Positions 56,890-63,632 of a stretch of DNA of 64,000 nt are shown piece by piece (position 1 is the first letter of the stretch; every line of letters begins with the position of its first letter). Source of the stretch: Trichobilharzia regenti (Eukaryota > Platyhelminthes > Trematoda > Strigeidida > Schistosomatidae); the NCBI GenBank assembly GCA_944472135.2, contig OX235262.1, forward strand, positions 172,607,509-172,671,508, in the 5' to 3' direction. The notes under the pieces were generated by a model, which worked only from the letters and a program-made list of their open reading frames with translations, was not told the DNA's origin and did no database searches. The translations under genes and the position numbers were made by a program.

Positions 56890-59800
56890 TTAACCAATGA
56901 TCAAATAATAATAATACTAATGTGGTTAGGTGAACTCCTCCAACCATTACACAAGATGGTAGTAAGTCATAGTGTTAAAGACGTTTTTGAATTTATTGCT
57001 AACGTGGATGATATTAATGTAAATGGGAAGCAAATGCTTTCCTTAGATGTAGCATCACTGTTTACCAATGTACCACTTATGGAGACTGTGGAATTCATAT
57101 GCCAACAGATACTAGAAAAACAGATCGACATCGGAATACCGGTTAGTAGTCTGAAAGAGTTGCTTTTAAGATGTACTATAAATGTACATTTCATATTCAA
57201 CAACCTTTACTACAGGCAAATCGACGGTATTGCCATGGGTTTGCCATTGGGGCCAATTTTAGCAGATTTCTTTCTTGCCAAGATTGAAAATGGTCCATTG
57301 AAAAAAGTAATAGAAAAAGCTGATTCTTATTTTCGTTATGTTGATGATACCTTTATCATTCTTGATGTGAAAGCTGACAAGAATGAAATGTTAAAAAAGT
57401 TTAATGATGCACATCCATCGCTTATCTTCACTTGTGAAGAAGAATATGATGGTGGACTACATTTTCTTGACGTCCAGTTGAGCAGAAGAGAGGATGGTTC
57501 ACTCAAGACAGATGTCTATAGAAAACCTACATCTATAGGACAATATACACATTTCCTCAGTTATGTACCAATCCGATACAAGATCAATTTGGTGAGATGC
57601 CTGACGAATAGAGCAAGATGCATCTGTACAGATGACTCCCTAGAGAATGAGCTAGGATACATCCAAAATACGTTAGTCCAAATGGGTTATCCTAGTAGAT
57701 TTGTCAGAAGACACATGAATGCCAAGTACAATAAAGTAAAACCGACAACAATTAAAAAGAAACAACTGTCCGTGAAACTGCAATTTAATGGGGACGTGGC
57801 TAGTGAAGTCTTACATCAGAGATTATCGAGAGCGATAAAACGGACTTATACTGCCGCCACCCTCTGTTTGTCATTTTCCAGCCGACCAATTTTGATTGCT
57901 AAAGTGAAAGATAAGCTACCTAGTTGTGCCACTTCCATGTGTATCTATAAATTTAGTTGCTCCTGTGGAGAAAGCTATATAGGCCGAACAACTAGACAGC
58001 TTAACAAACACATTAATGAGCATCGTCCTTCATGGTTCGGAAAAGGTCAAATAAAATCCATACGTAGTTCTATTTTGGCTCATTTGATTGATAGTGGTCA
58101 CCAAGTGGACAAAAATAGTGCTTTCAAAGTTATTTACCGCATTCCATCGAGTCTTTCCAACGGAATCAGAACCCGTCTTTTACACTTAGCCAAAGCTTTG
58201 GGAATTCGAGAGAACCTTACTAGTCTTTGTATACAAAAGAAATTTGTTCTACCTTTTTCTCTCCCTTGGCCTAGGTCAATTCTATTCAAAACCCTCCCAC
58301 CCTTTCTTATCATCCCTCTCCTTCGTACTTTTATGATATTTATTTAAACTCTGATTATCGTTCCATTTGATTTGACCTAATTTATTTATTTATTGAATTG
58401 TCTACATATATGCATATACTAACTTTGTTATTCTTATCACCTGTATAAGCCTTATTATCGATATTTTGTTATTATTATAATCTACGGGTTGATCACGGAT
58501 TGATATCAGTTAAGAACCATTGAAAACCAGGAGTACTGGACAGCTGCTGTTTCACTAGTTTGGGAATCATCGGCAGTACGCACCCACTGGGATTGTTACA
58601 AGGCAAGCTCGTATACCATTCAGCCACTGGACCAATTCAATGGCTCGTGAATTCTAACTTCTACTAATACGTGATTTAGCGCGACCCCAACCATTGTCGT
58701 TGGTGGACATCCATCCACACACGTGACATCTAATTGGACCTCACTGGTCACGACTTCTCACTAGAACTCAGGAAACTCCAACCTGTAGCAAGTCACTAGC
58801 GAGCATCAGATCAACTTTCTATAGTTTGGTTTGTAAGGATTAGTTATGTTTTACGGGTTGATCACGGATTGATATCAGTTAGAGAACCATTGAAAACCAG
58901 GGAGTACTGGACAGCTGCTGTTTCACCCTAGTTTGGGAATCATCGGCAGTACGCACCCACTGGGATTCGAACCCGGGACCTTCCGGTTACTAGGCAAGCT
59001 CGTATACCATTCAGCCACTGGGACCCAATTCAATGGCTCGTGAATTCTAACTTCTACTAATACGTGATTTAGCGCGACCCCAACCATTGTCGTTGGTGGG
59101 ACATCCATCCACACACGTGACATCTAATTGGACCTCACTGGTCACGACTTCTCACTAGAACTCAGGAAACTCCAACCTGTAGCAAGTCACTAGCGAGCAT
59201 CAGATCAACTTTCTATAGTTTGGTTTGTAAGGATTAGTTATGTTTTACGGGTTGATCACGGATTGATATCAGTTAGAGAACCATTGAAAACCAGGGAGTA
59301 CTGGACAGCTGCTGTTTCACCCTAGTTTGGGAATCATCGGCAGTACGCACCCACTGGGAATATTATAATCATCGTTATTAACTCCGTTCAAAACATTTAC
59401 CACATTAGTATTATTATTATGATTATTATTATTTGATCCACAAAATCACCGTCATTGGTTAAAATTTCATATATATAAATAAGTCTATGTAAATTAGAGT
59501 AAAGCCTGAAGAAGATCTAATTGAAAACAATATTGTTCGCTTATATGTCTTGTTCTAATATTGTAAATGGGAGTACAGAAATAAGCCGAAATTATGCTGC
59601 TTGTTAGGTGAATTGAACCACTGCGTATTCATCGGTGTACTATGAAGCCAATAACTCACAGATGGTCGACTTCATATAAAGTTGTGTTCATCAACTTTTT
59701 AGTTCTTTATCAGCTACCCATTCTTATAATATATGACTCTCTGTTATCTATCACAAGGTAATTAATTCCTTCTATCTATCTATCAACAGTCAACCATCAG

Positions 59801-62800
59801 CAGTATGCACCAGTCAGGGTTCGGACCCAGGAGGTTCTGGTTAGAAGGCGAGCTCGTAGACCATTAAAACAGTCGGAACCGATCACATGACCCATGAATT
59901 CTAATTGATTAGTTGGCAGTTGTTAAAACCCTGGATTTCTTTGCTTCATATTTAAAAGATGCAGTTAAATTTTGTTCTGGCTAAAATCCACTTATCAGTT
60001 TTTACGTCCGGTCACTTCTCCATATACGGAAATGGAAGAATCCTGTCGAAAATCCTCGTTTATAAACATGTGAAGTGCTACATAGTTGAATTTCAAATGA
60101 ATCGTCAATCTTTATAAAACAGAAGAGAATGTATAGCATATTTCACAATCATTTTTGCTTTCACATCTGGTAGAAAAACGAAAAAATTTTTTGGTGTCAT
60201 TTATTTGAAATTTTGTTTACTTAGTTTCACTTGGAAAATCCCCATTACTTACACGACAAAGGATGGGTCAGCGAATGAAATCATATGGATGAACAACGGT
60301 AAGTAGTGCTGTATGCTGTATGCTATATTAATACTTGTAATGGTCACAAGTTCAATAAAACAATCCATCACCTACCTACCTACCTATCCACCCACCTATT
60401 CGTCACTTTGTAGTCGAATCCCACTCCACGTCCTGGTATGTGACATCAATGAATCCTTCTTCGGTGTACGTTCAATTCACCTGCATTTCTTCCTGAATAT
60501 TTCTTGGACAGTAGGTTCTTGGTTATTTGCCTCCCTCAAAGAGATTGTTGATGCTTATTCTTTCTGGCTATCTGTCTGGTCTTCATTGTCGAGTGGAGGC
60601 AGGTGTTGATGAAGGTTTAAAGTGACATGTTGGAGATACCTGTGGTGACGCACCAATCACTGGACCACATAAAAGCGCTGACTTGACAGTGGTGTTAAAA
60701 ATCCAGATGTCGTATTTTTGTGCTGAGTGTTTATTTGTGTGTGTGAATCTTCAAATTGATTTCAAAGTAATGAACACCTGTCATGTTTTTCTGATACTGT
60801 CTTCGATACCTTCATTTGTGACCCATATAGTTGAAAAATACGCCGATTGAATCATTAATTCACACAGTTTTACTACAACTAGAGTTCGTATTCAGAAATT
60901 TAGAAGACAGAGAAAAGTTCAAGGGAATAAATTTCCTTTTTAATACACCACTTAGTAACTGGTGTCATGTGTCCAGTCCTTTGTTTGGTGCAGTCTGAAT
61001 TCTATCAGTCAAGTTTGCAATAGGGCCAACATGCTACTAGGTGGCTCGCCATCATTGAGCACTTTGAATTGTTGATATTAGTTGGTTGGAGGTAATCGGC
61101 AACAGGAAGCCTTACTTGACCTAGGTTTCGTGCTAGTTGACACCCATCAGTCAGGAAGGCGTATCTGAAACCTTGAAGGAACTCATGTCTCTATAATTAC
61201 ATATATTATTATTATTGCTCCCTTGGGTTCCTAGTGGAACATAGGGCTTCAACTGCACGTCTCCATTTTCTTATGTCTTCTGCTATACTTTTCGCCTGCC
61301 TCCATGTTAATCCATCTTCTTTCAACTCCTCTTCACACGATCTCCTCCATGTCACGCTTGGACGTCCCACACGCCGCTTCCCTTTCGGGTTCCACTCGAG
61401 GGCTTGGCGCGCGATGTCACCCAGCGGTCTCCTCAGTTAGTGTCCGATCCATATATATATATATATTCTATAATAATCGTCACTGATAATAATGATACTT
61501 TTTCAATAATATCGATTTGTTAGGATCAATGGAATTACAGTTCAAGGGAGATGCATAATTTATTATGAGCACTGAAAATGTAATACTAAATAGAATATCG
61601 TATAAGGTTAAGAAAATGCATAGGAATTAAGGATAGTTAAAACACTGATGAAGAAAGCAAGAGGGAGCATATGAACTGAATTATTTCGGATTCATAAGAT
61701 GGCTTCTTAATGTAGATTCCGACGGCTTCAGTAATATATAACAGAAGAACTCTTGACATAAAATTAAGGTTTGTCGGAATACAGTAGATAACTTTCAGAG
61801 CATCGTAAACATCAATTTTGTGTTCTGTATCCACGAGATGAGATATATAATAGAGTTATGAATGGACCTTGTTTTTCTTTGCTTAACCACGCAGGATGGT
61901 GTTAGGAAATCCGATGATAAACACGCCTAACTGTACGCCCTATGATAGTGACTCCACAGGAACAGTCAAATTGATAGATTTACACAGAAGAGGCAAAATT
62001 AGGTAAAATAGGGGTGGTTATAAAGAGACAGCGGCAACGAATGAACGTTTCACTGCATTACTCAGAAGCTGCGCTATTATTAATTGCTGGGGTCGTCATT
62101 GAGGAGATGGATTTGTAAGGACTGTTTGTACTCTTACTTGCCTTGAATTCACATTCATATTGTTGTCGATGAATTTCTCTGGGTATTCGATTTTACTCAT
62201 CAGTTGTTTATTAGTAGTGAGCTCTTCATTAAGACATTTATCAGAGTAGATTTCTCTTACTTGGGAGATAAAACGCTTTATTAGATTGCGTTTATATAGA
62301 CACTAAAATAAAACATTTAGGGATTAATACAATATGAAAGTCTTAGTTCCTTTGTTTATGCTGTTTTCAATTATACTGTGATGAAGGTTGGCTGTTAGTC
62401 AAAATTGGTGGACAGTAATTTACGTCAATGTTTATGTCCCAAATATTGGTCGTGAGAAAATATGAACAAAGACTTATTCAACAACCAACCACAGCAGACT
62501 TTGCGTAGGCGGATACATTTGATGACATACAGATGATCTGACATTCAAAAAACAGCCACAAAGAGATGAAAGACTAACTTTCAGTGAGAAGCAAGCAATC
62601 AGAAGACTGTGTTTGTTTGCTTGAATAATCTATAATAATGTACATGAAAATATATAAATACGTGTTGATTTCCTTAATAAACGATCTGTTGTATGGTGCT
62701 TGTCTTCTGTTGTTACAATACTATTAGATATCTAGTTCCAAGATAAAATGCATCCCCTATTCCGTTAAATATTTTATTCATAAGGAGATTAGATAAAGTG

Positions 62801-63632
62801 GAAAGGAGAATGTCTAGTGAAGCGGAATTACGAATGACCATCCCCAGACGGACGAAGACTTTGTCCATGTGATAGGAATGATCTAAAACCAATTTCAAGT
62901 ATTCGTAATCCACAATGACAATTTGAACATTATTATGATTCATTCGATTCCAGTCTACATCATTTGTTTGAATGCATTTCGATTTCACTGTCTTCTAAGC
63001 TGTGCGGCATTCAGTTGCAACATACAGTACACTAACTGCTATGTAAGAATGTAACAACAGAAGACAAGCACCATACAACAGATCGTTTATTAAGGAAATC
63101 AACACGTATTTATATATTTTCATGTACATTATTATAGATTATTCAAGCAAACAAACACAGTCTTCTGATTGCTTGCTTCTCACTGAAAGTTAATCTTTCA
63201 TCTCTTTGTGGCTGTTTTTTGAATGTCAGATCATCTGTATGTCATCAAATGTATCCGCCTACGCAAAGTCTGCTGTGGTTGGTTGTTGAATAAGTCTTTG
63301 TTCATATTTTCTCACGACCAATATTTGGGACATAAATATTGACGTAAATTACTGTTACCAATTTAGCTAGCAGCCTGCTCTCATCACAAGAATATTACTC
63401 ATTGGGCCGGAGTATTTTTTTATTTAGTCATTATAGGTGTAGTGCCGATTATATATGGAGTACATAATGTTATATTAATTTTCTTCATCTCAAAGCTACT
63501 CTGAAGATGGAGCTCAACGTTATGCCAAATGACTGGTACATAATCAATATTGGACAGATTGGATATTATAGAGTTCATTACGTTGACAATAATTGGGAAT
63601 TACTGATAGATGAATTACTCAAAAACTATAGG
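37127..63632 (+). CDS. M1-family zinc aminopeptidase (secreted/membrane), partial, 14 exons
   Basis: Joined exons: 37127-37244, 38461-38762, 40000-40214, 40684-40771, 41987-42171, 44476-44596, 47036-47190, 48821-48934, 49507-49641, 51321-51386, 52175-52240, 54769-54941, 60225-60298, 63496-63632. All introns are GT-AG. Phases agree at every junction, but exon 5 is 185 nt where 186 is needed. The roughly 650 residues give an N-terminal hydrophobic signal, the beta-saddle domain ('[14 protein letters not shown]'; '[20 protein letters not shown]'), exopeptidase motif HAMEN (normally GAMEN), zinc site HELAH plus Glu 18 residues later (WLNEGF), catalytic Tyr in 'PITYSKGASL', and the domain-III start ('GYYRVHY'). 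M1 enzymes remove N-terminal residues from peptides. About ten N-glycosylation sequons fit a secreted or surface protein. The C-terminal helical domain (300 residues or so) is beyond the window. Confidence 0.9.
37855..38060 (-). mobile_element. tRNA-derived SINE (third family), intron 1
   Basis: On the minus strand the head reads 'aaatagctcagtggtaacgt' (box A-like) and 'ccagttcaaatctcac' (box B-like), followed by a body with 'caagcaagacctcctgttgc'. A headless copy of the same body lies at 61,075-61,195. No LINE tail was recognised. Confidence 0.65.
38461..38762 (+). CDS. Aminopeptidase exon 2 (start of N-terminal beta domain)
   Basis: Acceptor tattttttag, donor gtgagt. It contains an Asn-rich linker with sequons NIT and NKS, then '[20 protein letters not shown]', '[10 protein letters not shown]' and '[17 protein letters not shown]', the standard opening of the M1 N-terminal domain. 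Phase 1 in, phase 0 out. Confidence 0.9.
38763..39999. other. Intron 2, no recognised repeat
   Basis: Only short frames without similarity to the repeat families seen elsewhere. A C-run at 38,296-38,306 lies in intron 1 before it. Confidence 0.4.
40000..40214 (+). CDS. Aminopeptidase exon 3
   Basis: Acceptor tttgtatag, donor aa|gtaagt. The translation begins '[11 protein letters not shown]' and ends '[15 protein letters not shown]', matching M1 'G-Y-S-Y' just before the QFE motif. It has three sequons (NAS, NSS, NGT). The exon ends in phase 2. Confidence 0.9.
40684..40771 (+). CDS. Aminopeptidase exon 4 (QFExTxARRxFPCxDEP)
   Basis: Acceptor ttatttcag, donor gtatgt. It reads '[18 protein letters not shown]' then '[11 protein letters not shown]', the most diagnostic N-terminal M1 block. 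The Gln of the QFE motif helps bind the substrate N-terminus in M1 enzymes. Confidence 0.95.
41255..41520 (-). mobile_element. Hammerhead SINE, intron 4
   Basis: Plus reading shows the unit tail ('gaccattggaaaactagc'), a ribozyme region at 41,315-41,375 ('ggctgtttcgtcagcctagt'), then box B (mutated, 'agtctgaatccacg') and head ('tcagccactgggatc'). CTGATGA is altered, so it is probably inactive. Confidence 0.65.
41987..42171 (+). CDS. Aminopeptidase exon 5, with 1-nt frameshift
   Basis: Acceptor ctcttacag, donor gtgagt. From the correct incoming phase it reads 'VTIIRHKDF', then the frame is lost; the next frame reads '[17 protein letters not shown]' and '[17 protein letters not shown]', which is the expected M1 continuation. 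The switch lies at the T run 42,010-42,013. The exon is 185 nt, exactly one short of what both neighbours' phases require. It could be a sequence error or a real disabling deletion. Confidence 0.85.
42780..43010 (-). pseudogene. RTE-like LINE fragment, intron 5
   Basis: Minus-strand match to the C-terminal RTE segment (compare 43,480-43,640): 'ggcgtgtgatgtcgctcatc' and 'gttggctcgttcctggagtt' on plus. Lacks the 3' terminus. Confidence 0.55.
43275..44270 (-). pseudogene. RTE-like LINE, RT to 3' end, intron 5
   Basis: Minus strand: RT pieces '[20 protein letters not shown]', '[20 protein letters not shown]', catalytic '[20 protein letters not shown]' (FGDD for FADD) at about 44,030-43,980, then thumb and C-terminal parts with shifts. 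The 3' terminus 'gttgaagccctatgttccac' has a tail of att repeats at 43,275-43,295. The RT part is open for 121 codons (44,264-43,899). Confidence 0.75.
44476..44596 (+). CDS. Aminopeptidase exon 6
   Basis: Acceptor atttaatcag, donor g|gtaagt. It reads '[20 protein letters not shown]', then '[20 protein letters not shown]', the lead-in to the catalytic domain (Y-F-x-x-P-Y-P-L-P-K). Ends in phase 1. Confidence 0.95.
44745..44975 (-). mobile_element. tRNA-derived SINE with RTE-type 3' tail, intron 6
   Basis: On the minus strand: head 'gtctgttggtggtgcagtgg', degraded box B ('aggttagaaccacg'), body 'ccggtaaagagggaatgctg', and 3' end 'gttgaagccctatttatgcc' then 'ccactagaaatgcaaagg' with a taatac tail. 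The tail corresponds to the RTE 3' terminus (compare 28,098-28,135). Same design as 12,505-12,765. Confidence 0.65.
45140..45365. mobile_element. Rearranged hammerhead SINE, intron 6
   Basis: Unit tail in both orientations: 'attggttttgtatggagttt' and 'gaggatttcatcacgagctg' on the left (minus), a collapsed ribozyme region at 45,240-45,300, and 'actgatgtcaactcatgttg' on the right (plus). It looks like an inverted pair that lost the tRNA-like heads. Confidence 0.5.
45690..46770 (+). pseudogene. Penelope-like element (family D) C-terminal part, intron 6
   Basis: A connector frame at about 45,830-45,935 encodes '[20 protein letters not shown]', then 'KAGINVAGI'. The GIY-YIG region is interrupted by a SINE at 46,060-46,240. 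After it come '[16 protein letters not shown]' and '[13 protein letters not shown]' (46,310-46,440). Terminal sequence ('ctgccacaatggtcaagttt') ends near 46,760. Confidence 0.65.
46060..46240 (-). mobile_element. tRNA-derived SINE with CR1-type 3' tail, nested in PLE
   Basis: Minus-strand copy of the family at 2256: plus reading runs from the T-rich start and 'acagcttgattccacac' to 'accactgtgccacc'. Box B reads 'ggggttcgatcct' on minus. It lies where the PLE Cys/GIY-YIG motif should be. Confidence 0.75.
47036..47190 (+). CDS. Aminopeptidase exon 7 (HAMEN and HELAH)
   Basis: Acceptor tgaatttag, donor gtaatg. It reads '[18 protein letters not shown]', with HAMEN at 47,065-47,079, and ends with 'VIIHELAHQ', whose HELAH at 47,173-47,187 supplies two zinc-binding His and the catalytic Glu. 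Gly to His in the exopeptidase motif is unusual and is a true codon change (CAC). Confidence 0.95.
47490..48245 (+). pseudogene. RTE-like LINE (second family), C-terminal part, intron 7
   Basis: Decayed counterpart of the open frame at 30,913-32,706: 'SRDIRLS', '[12 protein letters not shown]', '[20 protein letters not shown]', then shifts and stops. The 3'-UTR ends near 48,240 ('aaagttctatgtggataaaa'). Confidence 0.7.
48329..48694 (-). mobile_element. Gypsy-type solo LTR, intron 7
   Basis: Same family as 18,906-19,262 ('gaagacaagggtgaggcaac' left, 'gctctcaccaca' right on plus; inner 'ctgtgattggttgttgag'). The first bases are changed. The flanks may carry tata as a 4-bp duplication (48,325-48,328 and 48,695-48,698), but the sequence there is low-complexity. 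Confidence 0.6.
48821..48934 (+). CDS. Aminopeptidase exon 8 (third zinc ligand)
   Basis: Acceptor caaattttag, donor gtaggt. It reads '[20 protein letters not shown]', with the Glu at 48,872-48,874 exactly 18 residues after the HELAH His, then '[18 protein letters not shown]'. Phase 0 at both ends. Confidence 0.95.
49205..49330 (+). repeat. Degraded hammerhead SINE piece, intron 8
   Basis: 'cagctgaagagtcttcacta' followed by 'gtgagatgtgcatcctgcat' resembles the divergent subfamily at 788-1185. The core is lost. Confidence 0.35.
49507..49641 (+). CDS. Aminopeptidase exon 9 (catalytic Tyr)
   Basis: Acceptor gccaaacag, donor gttagt. It reads '[18 protein letters not shown]', '[20 protein letters not shown]' and ends 'ITYSK'; the Tyr codon at 49,633-49,635 is the transition-state Tyr of M1 enzymes. 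Phase 0 at both ends. Confidence 0.95.
50775..50960 (-). mobile_element. CR1-like LINE 3' end, intron 9
   Basis: On the minus strand the last bases read 'gctaaaaattccatacctgt', 'ccgtttggaataaagctg' and an (att)n tail at about 50,781-50,801. This variant of the CR1 terminus is the closest match to the tail of the SINE family at 2256, 4075, 14,080 and 46,060. No coding part was recognised. Confidence 0.7.
51321..51386 (+). CDS. Aminopeptidase exon 10
   Basis: Acceptor caatttacag, donor gtgagt. The 22 codons read '[20 protein letters not shown]' then LK, the usual sequel to Y-x-K. Too short to be found as an open frame. Confidence 0.95.
52175..52240 (+). CDS. Aminopeptidase exon 11
   Basis: Acceptor tatttccacaag, donor gtaagt. 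The 22 codons read '[20 protein letters not shown]' then DR, matching M1 'YL..~.y.N.~..dLw..l'. Phase 0 at both ends. Confidence 0.95.
52370..53660 (-). pseudogene. RTE-like LINE, RT to 3' end, intron 11
   Basis: Minus strand from right to left: RT region with codons for the 'FDFGDN' position near 53,230 (plus 'tcgccgaagtcgaaatcc'), thumb segment '[20 protein letters not shown]' (about 52,980), '[20 protein letters not shown]' (about 52,860-52,800), '[20 protein letters not shown]', C-terminal region, and the 3' terminus at 52,410 with an att tail at 52,372-52,385. Several frameshifts. Confidence 0.75.
53661..54768. other. Intron 11, right part, no recognised repeat
   Basis: I see no coding frame and no family seen elsewhere in the window. 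Confidence 0.35.
54769..54941 (+). CDS. Aminopeptidase exon 12
   Basis: Acceptor gaaattttag, donor aa|gtgagt. It reads '[20 protein letters not shown]', the M1 'W..Q.GyPvi.v' motif, then a hydrophilic stretch with sequons NRS and NDT. Ends in phase 2. Confidence 0.95.
55430..56095 (-). pseudogene. Penelope-like element (family G), connector and GIY-YIG, intron 12
   Basis: Minus strand: '[20 protein letters not shown]', '[19 protein letters not shown]' (56,077-55,840), then after a shift '[20 protein letters not shown]', '[19 protein letters not shown]' (one Cys and several residues of the core lost) and the end '[12 protein letters not shown]'. The RT part is missing. Confidence 0.7.
56920..58347 (+). 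CDS. Penelope-like RT and GIY-YIG endonuclease, open, N-terminally truncated
   Basis: An open frame of 475 codons. The RT starts partway ('[13 protein letters not shown]', about 42-55), has '[20 protein letters not shown]' (about 101-120), catalytic YVDD at residues 140-143 (57,337-57,348), '[18 protein letters not shown]', and '[18 protein letters not shown]'. A connector ('[16 protein letters not shown]', '[14 protein letters not shown]') leads to the GIY-YIG domain: '[20 protein letters not shown]' (about 340-360), then 'HLIDSGHQV' and '[17 protein letters not shown]'. PLE proteins prime reverse transcription on a nicked target. The absent N-terminal RT part makes this copy inactive, but the rest has no stop, indicating recent arrival. 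It resembles Cercyon/Perere-10-type schistosome PLEs, which I could not test. Confidence 0.9.
   Translation: MWLGELLQPLHKMVVSHSVKDVFEFIANVDDINVNGKQMLSLDVASLFTNVPLMETVEFICQQILEKQIDIGIPVSSLKELLLRCTINVHFIFNNLYYRQIDGIAMGLPLGPILADFFLAKIENGPLKKVIEKADSYFRYVDDTFIILDVKADKNEMLKKFNDAHPSLIFTCEEEYDGGLHFLDVQLSRREDGSLKTDVYRKPTSIGQYTHFLSYVPIRYKINLVRCLTNRARCICTDDSLENELGYIQNTLVQMGYPSRFVRRHMNAKYNKVKPTTIKKKQLSVKLQFNGDVASEVLHQRLSRAIKRTYTAATLCLSFSSRPILIAKVKDKLPSCATSMCIYKFSCSCGESYIGRTTRQLNKHINEHRPSWFGKGQIKSIRSSILAHLIDSGHQVDKNSAFKVIYRIPSSLSNGIRTRLLHLAKALGIRENLTSLCIQKKFVLPFSLPWPRSILFKTLPPFLIIPLLRTFMIFI
58483..59360 (-). mobile_element. Tandem hammerhead-SINE (retrozyme-like) array with 10-bp target duplication
   Basis: Three head-to-tail units in minus orientation: 58,483-58,851 (369 bp), 58,852-59,245 (394 bp) and a partial 59,246-59,360 (115 bp) that holds just the ribozyme region. 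The insert is flanked by tattataatc at 58,473-58,482 and 59,361-59,370, inside a PLE 3' part that is continuous in the other copy at 15,540-15,600. Unit 1 lacks about 24 bp covering tRNA box B. Ribozyme cores read CCGATGA and GAAAC. The arrangement (more than one unit, ribozyme at both ends, short duplication) is that of retrozymes. Confidence 0.85.
59785..59915 (-). mobile_element. Hammerhead SINE fragment, intron 12
   Basis: Plus reading: 'caaccatcagcagtatgcac' (ribozyme start), box B 'agggttcggaccc', head 'gaaggcgagctcgtagacca' and 'cccatgaattctaattg'. The ribozyme half with GAAAC is missing. Confidence 0.6.
60225..60298 (+). CDS. Aminopeptidase exon 13
   Basis: Acceptor gtttacttag, donor g|gtaagt. 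It reads '[20 protein letters not shown]' then WMNN, the M1 'W.IPi.Y' strand. It enters in phase 2 and leaves in phase 1, both matching its neighbours. Confidence 0.9.
60410..60860 (-). pseudogene. RTE-like LINE fragment, intron 13
   Basis: Minus strand, C-terminal and thumb segments (compare 52,640-53,010): plus 'aggcaggtgttgatgaaggt', 'aaaatccagatgtcgtattt' and 'ttcgataccttcatttgtga'. Frame lost; no 3' terminus. Confidence 0.55.
61075..61195 (-). mobile_element. SINE fragment (family of 37,855), intron 13
   Basis: Shares 'ggaggtaatcggcaacagga' and 'cagtcaggaaggcgtatctg' with the intron-1 copy; the tRNA-like head is missing. Confidence 0.6.
61198..61450 (-). mobile_element. RTE-like LINE 3' end, intron 13
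   Basis: Minus strand: C-terminal segment ('ttccactcgagggcttggcg' on plus), 3' terminus 'gttgaagccctatgttccac' and att tail at 61,202-61,215. An (at)n run follows at 61,451-61,466. Confidence 0.7.
61640..62290 (-). pseudogene. Penelope-like element (family H), GIY-YIG region, intron 13
   Basis: Minus strand: '[12 protein letters not shown]' (Cys motif partly lost), position of the GIY-YIG core at about 61,950, '[20 protein letters not shown]' (via shifts), and the open piece 61,834-61,637 '[20 protein letters not shown]'. A connector remnant lies at 62,040-62,280. Distinct from the other PLE families here. Confidence 0.6.
62377..62717 (+). mobile_element. Gypsy-type solo LTR with 4-bp duplication
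   Basis: 341 bp, starts tgtgatga and ends gttgttaca (TG...CA). It is flanked by atac at 62,373-62,376 and 62,718-62,721, with no internal gypsy sequence beside it, so it is a solo LTR left by recombination. It contains a reverse 'caaccaaccacagcagactt' block, the family hallmark, and an 'aaatacgtgttgatttcctt' block. Confidence 0.8.
63050..63388 (-). mobile_element. Gypsy-type solo LTR with 4-bp duplication, opposite orientation
   Basis: 339 bp, near identical in inverse to 62,377-62,717. It is flanked by agaa at 63,046-63,049 and 63,389-63,392. With its partner it makes a 340-bp inverted repeat with a 332-bp spacer, ending about 110 bp before exon 14. Confidence 0.8.
63496..63632 (+). CDS. 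Aminopeptidase exon 14
   Basis: Acceptor cttcatctcaaag, donor gtaagt. After completing a split Ala codon it reads '[20 protein letters not shown]' and '[16 protein letters not shown]', the M1 'W...N..q.GYYRV.Y' motif at the start of domain III/IV. The gene continues past the window; its C-terminus is not seen. Confidence 0.9.

Larger units (their letters stand above)
56757..59571 (+). mobile_element. Penelope-like element insertion with inverted 5' tail and 13-bp duplication
   Basis: The whole insert is bounded by agtacagaaataa at 56,744-56,756 and 59,572-59,584. The 5' end (56,757-56,905) is an inverted copy of the 3' tail (about 59,400-59,571), including the (TA)n-rich stretch at 56,838-56,883 and 'gcctgaagaagat'. 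Then comes the coding part 56,920-58,347, the 3' non-coding part, a nested hammerhead array (58,483-59,360) and the tail. The coding part is 5'-truncated. An inverted tail at the 5' end is a known feature of PLE insertions. Confidence 0.85.

Noticed and set aside
63050..63388. LTR pair 62,377-63,388 as the two ends of one element
   Set aside because: The LTRs are in opposite orientation, each has its own 4-bp duplication, and the 332 bp between them hold no gypsy sequence.
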